From: Zobellia roscoffensis
GTDB taxonomy: Bacteria > Bacteroidota > Bacteroidia > Flavobacteriales > Flavobacteriaceae
NCBI RefSeq assembly: GCF_015330165.1
Contig: NZ_JADDXT010000002.1
Location: 2,507,646 to 2,571,645, forward strand
Direction of reading: 5' to 3'
DNA length: 64,000 bases
The translations under genes and the position numbers were made by a program. Positions within the stretch are counted from its first letter, which is position 1, and each line of letters begins with the position of its first letter. This document shows positions 51,570-60,145 of this stretch, piece after piece. The notes under the pieces are model-generated. The model saw only the letters and a list, made by a program, of their open reading frames with translations, searched no databases and was not told where the DNA came from.

Positions 51570-52079
51570 ATGGGAAGAAAAACAGAAGAGAAGATGCGTA
51601 CCTATCACAGGTATTTGGGCTTTTTCTTGGCAGGTATAATGGCTATGTATGCTATGAGCGGCATTATTTTGATTTTTAGAGATACTGATTTTCTTAAGAA
51701 AGAAGTGGCGGTAGAAAAAACAATAAAGCCAGGTCTAAAGGCAGAAGATGTAGGCAAGGTCCTAAAAATTAAACACTTTAAAATAGAGAAAGAGGAGGGA
51801 GGCATTGTTCATTTTGAAGGCGGTTCCTATAATAGTACAACAGGTGTTGCCTCATATACTCAGAAGAATTTACCTTTTGTTTTGGGTAAAATGGCCAAAA
51901 TACACAAAGCAACTTCTAGTCAACCTTTGTTTTTCTTGAATATTTTCTTTGGAGCATCACTTCTCTTCTTTGTGATATCTGCTTTTTGGATGTTCAGACC
52001 CAGTGCTCCCATATTCAAAAAAGGGCTCTATTTTGCTTTAGGCGGACTCGTTCTAACCTTGATTTTAATCTTTGTTTAA
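51570..52079 (+). CDS. PepSY-associated membrane protein
   Basis: A 169-residue protein with about three transmembrane helices: YHRYLGFFLAGIMAMYAMSGIIL near 13-35, then FFLNIFFGASLLFFVISAFWMF and GLYFALGGLVLTLILIFV at the C-terminus. Between them is a small periplasmic PepSY-like part (GGIVHFEGGSYNSTTGVA). PepSY-TM proteins often follow iron or other metal TonB receptors and may reduce the ligand. It follows the receptor by 21 nt and ends exactly where the convergent regulator ends. Confidence 0.8.
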   Translation: MGRKTEEKMRTYHRYLGFFLAGIMAMYAMSGIILIFRDTDFLKKEVAVEKTIKPGLKAEDVGKVLKIKHFKIEKEEGGIVHFEGGSYNSTTGVASYTQKNLPFVLGKMAKIHKATSSQPLFFLNIFFGASLLFFVISAFWMFRPSAPIFKKGLYFALGGLVLTLILIFV

Positions 52080-52724
52080 CTAAGAATCTAAAAGGCCAAT
52101 TTTAATAGCGTGTTTGGTAAGACCAGCTAAATTTTTTACCTGTAGTTTTGAAATGAGGTTCTTACGATAGCTCTCTATGGTGTGTTTGCTCAGAAAGAGT
52201 TCATCTGCAATTTCTTGTGTGGTATATTCATCCGCAATAAGTTTAAGTACCTCTTTTTCACGGTCGGTTAGATGAACCTTTTCTTGCTTTTTGTTTTCGA
52301 ACATGGCGTCTGTATAGGCACGTTTTACTTCTTGTGAAAAGTACTTTTCGCCTTTTACAACGGTTCGCATAGCCGTTAAAAGCTCGTCTTTTTCAGCATT
52401 TTTAGGAACGTAACCATCTACATTGTTTTGAATGAGTTTCTCTATCATTCCTCCATCAATATGCATACTTACTACCAATGTTTTTAGGGTAGGATATTTT
52501 TCCTTTACTATTCGGTTCAGTTCAATGCCATCCATTTCCGGCATGCTGAGGTCGGTAATGAGCAAGTGAAGTTCATTGGCACCGTTAATGTCTAGATATT
52601 TAACCACCTGCGCACCATTTTTAGCCGTAGTAGCTACTGAAAATTCAGGGGCATCGTTTAAGATACTCAGTAAACCATCTATAAACATTTTATGGTCATC
52701 TGCTATGATGAGGTTATATTTCAT
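52080..52724 (-). CDS. NarL-type response regulator
   Basis: A 214-residue regulator: receiver domain (IIADDHKMF acidic pair, LLITDLSMPEMDG phospho-acceptor Asp near 55, and the switch Lys in YVPKNAEKDE) and a LuxR DNA-binding domain (LTDREKEVLKLIADEYTTQEI). Unlike the regulator at 4.2 kb, every phosphorylation residue is intact. It overlaps the sensor kinase gene by 11 nt, which fixes it as the partner. Targets are unknown. Confidence 0.93.
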   Translation of the reverse strand: MKYNLIIADDHKMFIDGLLSILNDAPEFSVATTAKNGAQVVKYLDINGANELHLLITDLSMPEMDGIELNRIVKEKYPTLKTLVVSMHIDGGMIEKLIQNNVDGYVPKNAEKDELLTAMRTVVKGEKYFSQEVKRAYTDAMFENKKQEKVHLTDREKEVLKLIADEYTTQEIADELFLSKHTIESYRKNLISKLQVKNLAGLTKHAIKIGLLDS

Positions 52725-54633
52725 GTGATATTTTTTTTATAGGTATTTCAATAGCTATTACGGTTCCTCTGTTGGGTGTTGAGTCTATGTGAAGTGTGCC
52801 GTTGAGTTGGGTGATTCTACTTCGTATATTCTCAAAACCGATACCGTGGTTCGTTGCTGTAATGTCAAAACCTTTGCCGTTGTCTTCAAAAAGTAAGGAT
52901 AACTCATGGTTTAAAAGACTCAGGTGAAGGTCTACTTTAGAAGCTTCCGCATGTTTTAACGTATTGGTCATCAACTCCTGTATCATCTTAAAAAGTTCCA
53001 TTTGGACCGTATCGTCAATCGCATTAATATCCACTTCAGGATGTGGGTGAAAACCTATTTTTAGTTTTCCGCTACGCGAAATAGAGACAATATATTCCCG
53101 TATCAAATCGGAAAAAGCATTTTGTCTAAACTTTTTGGGAATCAGCGTGTGTGAAATGTCCCGTACCAATTGATATGTCTCGTCCAATTGTCCGTTAATA
53201 TCTTTCCATCTATCGGATTCATTGGTCATGGAAGCTACTTGTAACTTTATACCAGCAAGATTGCCGCCAATACTATCATGCAGCTCTTGGGCAATTCTTT
53301 TTCGCTCTTCATCTTGCCCGTCAATAGATGCTTTAATAAGGTTAAGTTCTTGTTCCTGCTTTAGCGTAGTAACCTTTTGTTGACTAATTATTTCTTGCTT
53401 TTTGTTCAATTCGCTTTGCGTCTGTATCTTTTGATAGTAGACATAGAGTAGGGCAATTATGGGTATTAGAATAACGAGGAAGCCAATGAGAAATGCTTTT
53501 TGAACGGTCTTCTGCCTTTTGAGTTCTGCAGCCTTGATGAGTTGGTCTTCTTCAAGGCTGGAAATGGCCTTTTCTTTTTCTAGAGTTTCATATTGAATTT
53601 CGAGTTCTTTTATGATTTCCCGTTGTTGTTTGGTATTTATTTGATGGTTGACACTGGAGAGTTGTGTCATTACGGCATAGGCATTTTGGTAGTCTTCTAA
53701 CTTAGCAAAACTTCTAGCTTGTATAATTAATGCTTCTTTCTGAAACTGTAGGTTTTCGCGATCTATAGCGTTGATATAGGCAAAACTCAATGCAATATTT
53801 GCGGTTTTGTACATTTCCTCTTTATAGTACAGTTTTGCTAAGAGTAGTGAACCTTCAAAATAGATAGCAGTAAAGTCTTGGGCAAGAGCTTGGTTTCTAA
53901 CGAATTCATATCCTTGAAATGCCTTTTCATAGTCTTGTTGTGCTTCGGCAAGTTTGGCTAAATTTAATTTGGCCGATAATTCTTTTTCTGCAACTTTAAA
54001 GTCCATTGCCATGCGCAATGCCTCTTCATAATCCGTACGGGCAAGGTCATATTCTTTTTTAAAAAGATGGGCGTTCCCCATAAGAAGATGGGCTTGTATC
54101 GTCAGTTTTGGAAATTCTGTTCCATAATTCAATACGGCTTTGGTAAGCATCATTAGTGCTTTATCCGTTTCTGATTTAAGGATGTAGTTGTGTGATAGAC
54201 CTATTTTATTCCGGTATTGAAATTCAGTGGAGTTCGTAGATTCTGCATCTTGAAGACCTTTTATATGCCATTCAATAGATTTGTCTAAAAGACCATTAAA
54301 ATGATTTCCTATGCCTAAAAAGTAATGTGCTTTAGCATAATGGTACGTTTTTGACGAGTCTGGCTGTTGCCAGTTGCCCAATTCTTTGATGTAGAGATTG
54401 CCATAGTGTAAGATAGAATCTGTATTTCCTCTCGTGATATGTTGGTCAGCTAATTGCTCAAATATGGAAAACCGTTGACTTCCAAAATCTGCATTTTTTA
54501 GAGCATCATAATATGATTGCAAAGGCTCCTCCCGATTATTTGGAATGGTAGAAAAAGTTATACGTTGCGGTTGCGTAGTTGTAACAGAATCATTGGTAGC
54601 TTCTTGTGCAGATACGCCAGAAAAAGCCATCAA
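52714..54633 (-). CDS. TPR-containing sensor histidine kinase (HisKA_3)
   Basis: A 639-residue sensor of the NarX-like class. The N-terminal half is TPR-type helical repeats, predicted periplasmic, then one transmembrane helix (AFLIGFLVILIPIIALLYVYYQ, near 382-404) and a coiled coil. The HisKA_3 dimerisation site is RKRIAQELHDSIGGNLAGI (His near 456) and the ATPase domain has ELMTNTLKHAEA, EDNGKGFD and GIGFENI. The first canonical start is TTG 54633, but a signal peptide (LKLAVLVVLMAFSGVSAQ) extends upstream of it without any ATG, GTG or TTG. It partners the regulator downstream. Confidence 0.9.
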   Translation of the reverse strand: MMAFSGVSAQEATNDSVTTTQPQRITFSTIPNNREEPLQSYYDALKNADFGSQRFSIFEQLADQHITRGNTDSILHYGNLYIKELGNWQQPDSSKTYHYAKAHYFLGIGNHFNGLLDKSIEWHIKGLQDAESTNSTEFQYRNKIGLSHNYILKSETDKALMMLTKAVLNYGTEFPKLTIQAHLLMGNAHLFKKEYDLARTDYEEALRMAMDFKVAEKELSAKLNLAKLAEAQQDYEKAFQGYEFVRNQALAQDFTAIYFEGSLLLAKLYYKEEMYKTANIALSFAYINAIDRENLQFQKEALIIQARSFAKLEDYQNAYAVMTQLSSVNHQINTKQQREIIKELEIQYETLEKEKAISSLEEDQLIKAAELKRQKTVQKAFLIGFLVILIPIIALLYVYYQKIQTQSELNKKQEIISQQKVTTLKQEQELNLIKASIDGQDEERKRIAQELHDSIGGNLAGIKLQVASMTNESDRWKDINGQLDETYQLVRDISHTLIPKKFRQNAFSDLIREYIVSISRSGKLKIGFHPHPEVDINAIDDTVQMELFKMIQELMTNTLKHAEASKVDLHLSLLNHELSLLFEDNGKGFDITATNHGIGFENIRSRITQLNGTLHIDSTPNRGTVIAIEIPIKKISHEI

Positions 54634-54712
54634 AACTACTAATACTGCGAGTTTTAAAAAGGCAGACGTACGTATATTATAAAATGTATATTTTGTTTTC
54701 AGCGGTATGGTT

Positions 54713-55207
54713 TTATCCTGGTAAATAGATTCGTTTTAAATCGTTTCCTTCCAATTCAACAACTTTTTTCTCTATATATTTTATGAGTTCGGGACAATCC
54801 GTTTGGTAATCATCGCAAATTACGGTTTTTGATTTTCCATTTGTAGTCAGGGTCACGATAAGTTGACTATTACATGAGGTTTCTGAACCATAGTGGGTTT
54901 TCAGGTTCCAAAAACCTTGAGCTTCTAGCTTTTTGAAAAAGCCTAAGGTTTGTAAACTGTCTAAAAAAGTCTGACTATTTTCATTGTAAGTTGCCGTTTC
55001 AAAATTGGATGAAATACCGGGAATATGCGAGATTTTGTTCTTAACAATTTTAAATGAATCAAAATGAAAAGCACCGCGTTGAACTAATAAAGAATACCGG
55101 TTGGTTTGTCCTAAATTGGATTGATCTTTAGTTTCATCTGATTTGTTATTGCAATAGATGGCGAAAGCCAGACAGATGAACAGGAGTTTTGGGTAGATGT
55201 ATTTCAT
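54713..55207 (-). CDS. Hypothetical lipoprotein
   Basis: A 164-residue exported protein. The lipobox AFAIYC (Cys near 19) is followed by a polar linker. The body has GAFHFDSFKIVKNKI and a C-terminal half with CDDYQTDCPELIKYIEKK; four Cys occur in all. I do not recognise the family. Its stop overlaps the upstream extension of the sensor kinase, which may mean that the two are co-transcribed. Confidence 0.65.
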   Translation of the reverse strand: MKYIYPKLLFICLAFAIYCNNKSDETKDQSNLGQTNRYSLLVQRGAFHFDSFKIVKNKISHIPGISSNFETATYNENSQTFLDSLQTLGFFKKLEAQGFWNLKTHYGSETSCNSQLIVTLTTNGKSKTVICDDYQTDCPELIKYIEKKVVELEGNDLKRIYLPG

Positions 55208-55305
55208 AGTTCAGGTTCTTTAGTGGTACAAATGTCATGTTTTGCACCACCGAAAAATATACCTGTAACCGTGAAATGTTACCCCCTGAAAACGGGGGTA
55301 AGTAG

Positions 55306-56286
55306 TTATATAGTGCTAATCTCTTTTTCCTTTAGAATGGAGGAAATTATCATTTTAGCATGTATTCTAGAGTTTTCAATAAACCATTTATGGGTTTCCA
55401 TACCACCGCAAATAACACCGGCCAAGTAAATGCCGGCAACATTCGTTTCCATGGTTTCTGGGTCATATTGAGGTAGCTTCTTGGCGTCCTCTGAAAGTTT
55501 AATACCCATATGGGTTATAAAATCAAAATTGGGCATGTAACCGGTCAAAGCCAATACAAAGTCGTTCTGAAGGGTAACCGTTCCTTCTGGAGTATCAATT
55601 ACAATTTCACTTTGCCGCACTTCCGTTAATTTGGAATTAAAGTAGGCTTTAATACTGCCCTCCTCAATACGGTTGATTATATCAGGACGAACCCAGTATT
55701 TTACCCTAGGGCCAACTTCGTCACCTCTAATAATTAAAGTAACCTCGGCACCTTTGCGGTAACATTCTAAAGCAGCATCAATAGCCGAATTACTGGCGCC
55801 TACAACAGCCAGTTTTTGACTGGCATAAAAATGCGGGTCTTTGTAATAGTGAGATATCTTAGGTAATTCTTCTCCCGGTATGTTCAGCGTATTTGGTAAG
55901 TCATAAAATCCGGTAGCCACAATAACTTTGTCCGCGGTGTACGAATTTTTTGAGGAAACGATCGAAAATCCATTCTGAGTCTTTTCTACGTTTTTTACTT
56001 TTTCAAAAAGCCTTATATTTAAATCATTGGAGGTAACTATCCTTCTGTAATATTCTAGCGCTTCATTGCGTTTAGGCTTTGCCTCTGTGCTTATAAATGG
56101 AATGTTATCTATTTCTAACTTTTCCGAAGAAGAGAAAAACTGCATGTTCTGCGGATAGTTGAACAATGAATTTACAATAGGTCCTTTCTCAAGAATAACA
56201 TAGTTCAATCCATTTTTTTGGGCTTCAAGTGCGCATGCTATTCCTATAGGTCCGCCACCTATAATTACAACTCGAAAATGCTCCAT
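55306..56286 (-). CDS. YpdA-type FAD reductase (putative bacillithiol disulfide reductase)
   Basis: A 326-residue flavoprotein. It has the dinucleotide loop IIGGGPIGIACALEAQ at the start and a second GASNSAIDAALECYRKGA near residue 170, then LALTGYMPNF. There is no redox CxxC, unlike thioredoxin reductases. This fits YpdA, which reduces bacillithiol disulfide in Firmicutes and occurs in Bacteroidota. The role here is inferred from the family. Its first 22 nt overlap the end of rpe. Confidence 0.85.
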   Translation of the reverse strand: MEHFRVVIIGGGPIGIACALEAQKNGLNYVILEKGPIVNSLFNYPQNMQFFSSSEKLEIDNIPFISTEAKPKRNEALEYYRRIVTSNDLNIRLFEKVKNVEKTQNGFSIVSSKNSYTADKVIVATGFYDLPNTLNIPGEELPKISHYYKDPHFYASQKLAVVGASNSAIDAALECYRKGAEVTLIIRGDEVGPRVKYWVRPDIINRIEEGSIKAYFNSKLTEVRQSEIVIDTPEGTVTLQNDFVLALTGYMPNFDFITHMGIKLSEDAKKLPQYDPETMETNVAGIYLAGVICGGMETHKWFIENSRIHAKMIISSILKEKEISTI

Positions 56287-56945
56287 CTATCCGTAGATTT
56301 TTTAAGTTCTTGAATTGTTTTCGTTGGGTCTTCGGTCTTAAAAATAAAGCTGCCTGCCACAAGAATATCCGCTCCTGCTTTTATAAGGGCTTTGGCATTT
56401 TTGGAATTCACCCCACCATCAACCTCAATCAAAGTAGAGGCATCGGATTCTTTAATCAATTCCTTTAGGTTGTGTATTTTTTCGTACGTATTCTCTATAA
56501 AACTTTGTCCGCCAAAACCAGGGTTAACGCTCATAATGAGAGCAATGTCCAAATCTTTAATTATATTTTTAAGCAAGTTAACATTGGTATGTGGGTTCAA
56601 TGCTACCCCAGCTTTCATTCCTTCCGCCTTTATAGCTTGTATGGTTCGGTGTAAATGCGTGCAAGCTTCATAATGAACCGTAAGGTGTGTTGCGCCCAAT
56701 TCAGCAAAAGTTTTAATATAGCGGTCTGGGTCAACAATCATTAAATGCACGTCTAATGGCTTAGTGGCATGCTCAGCAATTGTTTTCACAACTGGCATGC
56801 CGTATGATATATTAGGAACAAAAACGCCGTCCATGACATCAATATGGTGCCAATCAGCATCACTGTTGTTTACCATTTCTATATCGCGCTGTAAGTTGCC
56901 AAAGTCGGCCGCTAGAAGAGAAGGTGCAATTTTTGTTTTGCTCAT
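56265..56945 (-). CDS. rpe: Ribulose-phosphate 3-epimerase
   Basis: Interconverts ribulose 5-phosphate and xylulose 5-phosphate in the pentose phosphate pathway. The 226 residues begin TKIAPSLLAADFGNLQ, then WHHIDVMDGVFVPN, SVNPGFGGQSF and EVDGGVNSKNAKALIKAGA, with the metal-binding His and Asp kept. Length is standard. A TACTTTTG box (56979-56972, minus strand) lies 27 bp upstream of the start. Confidence 0.96.
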   Translation of the reverse strand: MSKTKIAPSLLAADFGNLQRDIEMVNNSDADWHHIDVMDGVFVPNISYGMPVVKTIAEHATKPLDVHLMIVDPDRYIKTFAELGATHLTVHYEACTHLHRTIQAIKAEGMKAGVALNPHTNVNLLKNIIKDLDIALIMSVNPGFGGQSFIENTYEKIHNLKELIKESDASTLIEVDGGVNSKNAKALIKAGADILVAGSFIFKTEDPTKTIQELKKSTDRWSIFEL

Positions 56946-56971
56946 TTTGTGTCTGTTAAAAAGAATTTATG

Positions 56972-56979
56972 CAAAAGTA
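56972..56979 (-). promoter_or_regulatory. Candidate -7 box for rpe
   Basis: The minus strand reads TACTTTTG, a match to TAnnTTTG, 27 bp before the start codon. No -33 TTG found. Confidence 0.4.
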
Positions 56980-57036
56980 GTGAATTGTGTTTTTACGAAG
57001 TAACCTATACTGCTTAAAGAGTAAGGCTATATGGTG

Positions 57037-58056
57037 TTAGTTGTTTTTTAGATATAGGTCAATCTGTTCTAGAAACTCCTGTTTTTCTTGTTCTGATAAC
57101 CAACTCGCTTTGAACCCATTTTTTGCCAATTCTGCAATTTGTACTTTTGAAAGGTTCAATGCCTTGGTGATGCCCCAAAAATTCTCGTTCATATAGCCAC
57201 CAAAATAAGCAGGGTCATCAGAGTTGATAGTGACCAGTAAATTATGTTCCATCATGGTGGGCAGTGCATATTCTTTTAAATCCTGAATAACTTTAAGCTC
57301 AAGATTGGATAAAGGGCATAGGGTAAGTGGTGTTTGTTGATCAACCAACCTTTTTACCAAATCAGCATCATCAAGACACCGATTTCCATGGTCAATTCGT
57401 GTGACTTTTAGTAAATCTAATGCTTCCCAGATATATTCCGAAGGGCCTTCTTCACCGGCATGGGCTACCGTTAAAAAACCTTCGTTAAGGGCCTTTTCAA
57501 AGACACGTTGAAATTTGGAGGGTGGATTGCCCACCTCCGAAGAATCCAATCCTACGGCTACAATTTTATCTTTATGGGGTAAAGCCTGTTCTAAGGTTTT
57601 AAAGGCCGAAGCTTCATCTAGATGCCTCAAGAAACTCATAATTAGCCTGAAACTTATGCCCAATTGTTTTTGACCGTCTTCTAGTGCATTGTAAATTCCG
57701 TTTAACACGAATTCAAAAGGAACGTTACGGTCCGTATGGGTTTGAGGGTCAAAGAAAATCTCTACGTGTTTTACGTTTTGCTCATGAACTTTTGTCAAAT
57801 ACGCCCAAGTAAGATCATAAAAATCTTGCTCCGTAAGTAGGACGGAAGCACCGGCATAATAGATGTCTAGAAACTCTTGAAGATTATTGAAACTATAGGC
57901 TTGTTTAATTTCGTCAACATTGGCATATTTAATTTCAATGTTATTGCGTTTTGCAATCTTAAACATAAGTTCAGGTTCAAAAGAGCCTTCAATATGTAAA
58001 TGGAGTTCGGTTTTTGGCAATCCTTGAATAAAGGAAAGCATTTCAGGATCTTTCAT
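57037..58056 (-). CDS. add: Adenosine deaminase
   Basis: Deaminates adenosine to inosine with one zinc ion. The 339 residues (from ATG 58056; an in-frame start at 58086 would add ten) show TELHLHIEGSFEP (HxH), TVAHAGEEGPSEYIW (zinc His and catalytic Glu), VTRIDHGNR and INSDDPAYFGG (zinc Asp). All catalytic residues are present. The enzyme is related to adenine deaminases, so the exact substrate is likely but not proved. Confidence 0.9.
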   Translation of the reverse strand: MKDPEMLSFIQGLPKTELHLHIEGSFEPELMFKIAKRNNIEIKYANVDEIKQAYSFNNLQEFLDIYYAGASVLLTEQDFYDLTWAYLTKVHEQNVKHVEIFFDPQTHTDRNVPFEFVLNGIYNALEDGQKQLGISFRLIMSFLRHLDEASAFKTLEQALPHKDKIVAVGLDSSEVGNPPSKFQRVFEKALNEGFLTVAHAGEEGPSEYIWEALDLLKVTRIDHGNRCLDDADLVKRLVDQQTPLTLCPLSNLELKVIQDLKEYALPTMMEHNLLVTINSDDPAYFGGYMNENFWGITKALNLSKVQIAELAKNGFKASWLSEQEKQEFLEQIDLYLKNN

Positions 58057-58185
58057 AGACAAACGTGTTAAAATTTTGAATACCAATGAGATACTTCAAG
58101 TTAATCGTTTTTTTATAAATATCGACTAATTTGAAATTTAGTATGGTCAACTAACAGTCGTAATGGAAGGTGATTACTTTCTTCT

Positions 58186-58638
58186 TTATTGGATGTTCTT
58201 AAGCCCTTCATAGACCGCGATACCTACGGCATTGGCAAGGTTTAAACTTCGAATGTGTTCACTATAAAGAGGAATTTTATACAAACTGTCTTTGTACGAA
58301 GATACCAAGGAGGAAGGTAAGCCTACGGATTCTTTGCCAAAAACAAGAAATTGACCATCCTCAAATGGAATGGACCAGTGATTTTTAGTGCCATGACTAG
58401 AAAACAATATTAGATTTTGCTTACCGTGTTGCGACAAAAAGTCGTCCAGACTTTCGTAAATGTGTACATCTAAATGAGGCCAGTAGTCAAGTCCTGCACG
58501 TTTTAAGCGTTTGTCATTTAACTCAAATCCAAATGGTTTAACGAGATGTAAGGTAGACCCTGAGCCAAGTGCCAATCTGCCAATATTTCCGGTGTTGTTG
58601 GGTATTTCGGGTTCTACAAGTACAATGTTGAAGGGCAT
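58186..58638 (-). CDS. trmL: tRNA (cytidine/uridine-2'-O-)-methyltransferase TrmL
   Basis: A 150-residue SPOUT-fold methyltransferase acting at position 34 of certain tRNAs. Motifs are VEPEIPNNTGNIGRLALGSG, FGKESVGLPSSL and the trefoil-knot end IRSLNLANAVGIAVYEGL. The small size without extensions is typical of TrmL. The VF530 gene lies 8 bp upstream on the same strand. Confidence 0.93.
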   Translation of the reverse strand: MPFNIVLVEPEIPNNTGNIGRLALGSGSTLHLVKPFGFELNDKRLKRAGLDYWPHLDVHIYESLDDFLSQHGKQNLILFSSHGTKNHWSIPFEDGQFLVFGKESVGLPSSLVSSYKDSLYKIPLYSEHIRSLNLANAVGIAVYEGLKNIQ

Positions 58639-58646
58639 ATAACAAT

Positions 58647-58886
58647 CTATTTATGAAAAGATTTCAAATATAACTGTTCTACCTTGGTTCGAGCCCATGG
58701 TGTACGCCTTAAAAATTTTAAAGACGACTTAATAGTAGGCTTGCTTTTAAAACAATTGATGTTTATACGTTCTGCCAATTCTTCCCAAGAGTATTTTTCT
58801 GTCAACTGTTCCAATATGTCCACTAATTTTACACCGTGTAATGGATTGTTAGGTTGGGTGTTGGATGATTTTTTGTCGTATTCCAT
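58647..58886 (-). CDS. VF530 family protein
   Basis: A 79-residue helical protein. The family core is clear: NPLHGVKLVDILEQL, SWEELAERININCF and SSLKFLRRTPWARTKVE. VF530 proteins are small and thought to bind DNA (established for the fold, not this protein). It is encoded just upstream of trmL. Confidence 0.88.
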   Translation of the reverse strand: MEYDKKSSNTQPNNPLHGVKLVDILEQLTEKYSWEELAERININCFKSKPTIKSSLKFLRRTPWARTKVEQLYLKSFHK

Positions 58887-58973
58887 AGTGGTACTTTGAA
58901 TGTGGGATTCTTGTTATTTTCTATCAGGCCCATTAAATAAGGGCTTGTGGGTGATTGTACTATATATTATAAA

Positions 58974-59003
58974 TGAAAAAACTCCGGTAATCAGCCGGAG
59001 TTT
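58974..59003 (-). terminator. Terminator of rpoD
   Basis: AAACTCCGG (58979-58987) pairs with CCGGAGTTT (58995-59003) around a 7-nt loop. On the minus strand the stem is followed by a T-run, so it terminates rpoD about 115 nt beyond its stop. It has some T on the plus side as well. Confidence 0.85.
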
Positions 59004-59117
59004 ATTCATCAATCAAAAAACGAACAGTCATGATAAACTGTTGTTGCTTTTAAAATTACAATATATATGCCAAATTTCCAATTTAAGGAATATTTAACGT
59101 GCAATTTTATGGTGTTT

Positions 59118-59981
59118 TTAACCTAAATAGGTCTTAAGGATTTTGCTTCTAGAAGTATGTTTTAATCTTCTAATAGCTTTTTCTTTAATCTGACGAACTC
59201 TTTCCCTCGTTAGGTCAAAAGTTTCACCAATTTCTTCCAATGTCATAGAATGTTGCCCGGCAAGACCAAAGTACAAACGGATAACGTCTGCTTCTCTTGG
59301 AGTTAAAGTTTCTAAAGCGCGCTCAATTTCAGTACGCAAAGATTCGTGCAACAATTCTTTGTCAGGATTTGGAGATTCACCACTACGAAGTACATCGTAA
59401 AGGTTAGAATCTTCACCGTCAATAAGAGGCGCATCCATTGATACATGACGACCAGAGTTTTTAAGCGACTGCTTAACATCTGCAACCGTCATATCCAATT
59501 CTTTTGCAATCTCTTCAGGTGAAGGCATACGTTCGTGCGCCTGCTCAAGAAAAGCAAAAGTCTTGTTAATCTTATTTATGGATCCAATTTTGTTCAATGG
59601 CAAACGTACAATACGAGATTGCTCAGCCAAAGCTTGTAATATAGATTGACGAATCCACCATACTGCATAGGAAATAAATTTAAATCCCCTCGTTTCGTCA
59701 AAACGTTGTGCGGCCTTAATAAGGCCAAGGTTACCCTCGTTAATTAAATCGGGTAAAGTAAGTCCCTGGTTTTGGTACTGCTTAGCTACCGATACAACGA
59801 ATCGAAGATTGGCCTTTGTTAGTTTTTCAAGAGCGACCTGATCGCCTGCCTTGATGCGTTGTGCCAATTCTACTTCTTCATCTGCTGTAATCAAGTCTAC
59901 TTTGCCTATTTCTTGCAAGTACTTGTCCAAAGATGCGGTCTCCCTATTGGTGACCTGTTTTGTAATTTTAAGCTGTCTCAT
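59118..59981 (-). CDS. rpoD: Primary sigma factor (short Bacteroidota type)
   Basis: The housekeeping sigma factor. The 287 residues start with region 1.2 (LDKYLQEIGKVDLIT) and lack region 1.1, the usual Bacteroidota form. Region 2 is complete: GNLGLIKAAQRFDETRGFKFISYAVWWIRQSI. Region 3 contains NKTFAFLEQAHERMPSPEEI and region 4 TLEEIGETFDLTRERVRQIKEKAIRRL. This class recognises TTG/TAnnTTTG promoters. Confidence 0.95.
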   Translation of the reverse strand: MRQLKITKQVTNRETASLDKYLQEIGKVDLITADEEVELAQRIKAGDQVALEKLTKANLRFVVSVAKQYQNQGLTLPDLINEGNLGLIKAAQRFDETRGFKFISYAVWWIRQSILQALAEQSRIVRLPLNKIGSINKINKTFAFLEQAHERMPSPEEIAKELDMTVADVKQSLKNSGRHVSMDAPLIDGEDSNLYDVLRSGESPNPDKELLHESLRTEIERALETLTPREADVIRLYFGLAGQHSMTLEEIGETFDLTRERVRQIKEKAIRRLKHTSRSKILKTYLG

Positions 59982-60087
59982 GTAAATAAATTAGGTTCAG
60001 TTTGCATAGACTGCATATACTTATACGTAAAAAACATAGAAATGTTACAATTGGGTGAAAAAAACTTTACTTTTTAGATGAGTCGCA

Positions 60088-60119
60088 TAAAAAAGCCCCA
60101 ACTTACTAAGTTGGGGCTT
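60088..60119 (-). terminator. Terminator of pnp
   Basis: AAGCCCCAACTT with AAGTTGGGGCTT, a 12-bp GC-rich stem (60093-60119), then TTTTTT on the minus strand, 27 bp after the pnp stop. Confidence 0.9.
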
Positions 60120-60145
60120 AAATTATGTGTTAAATAAAAGAGTGT

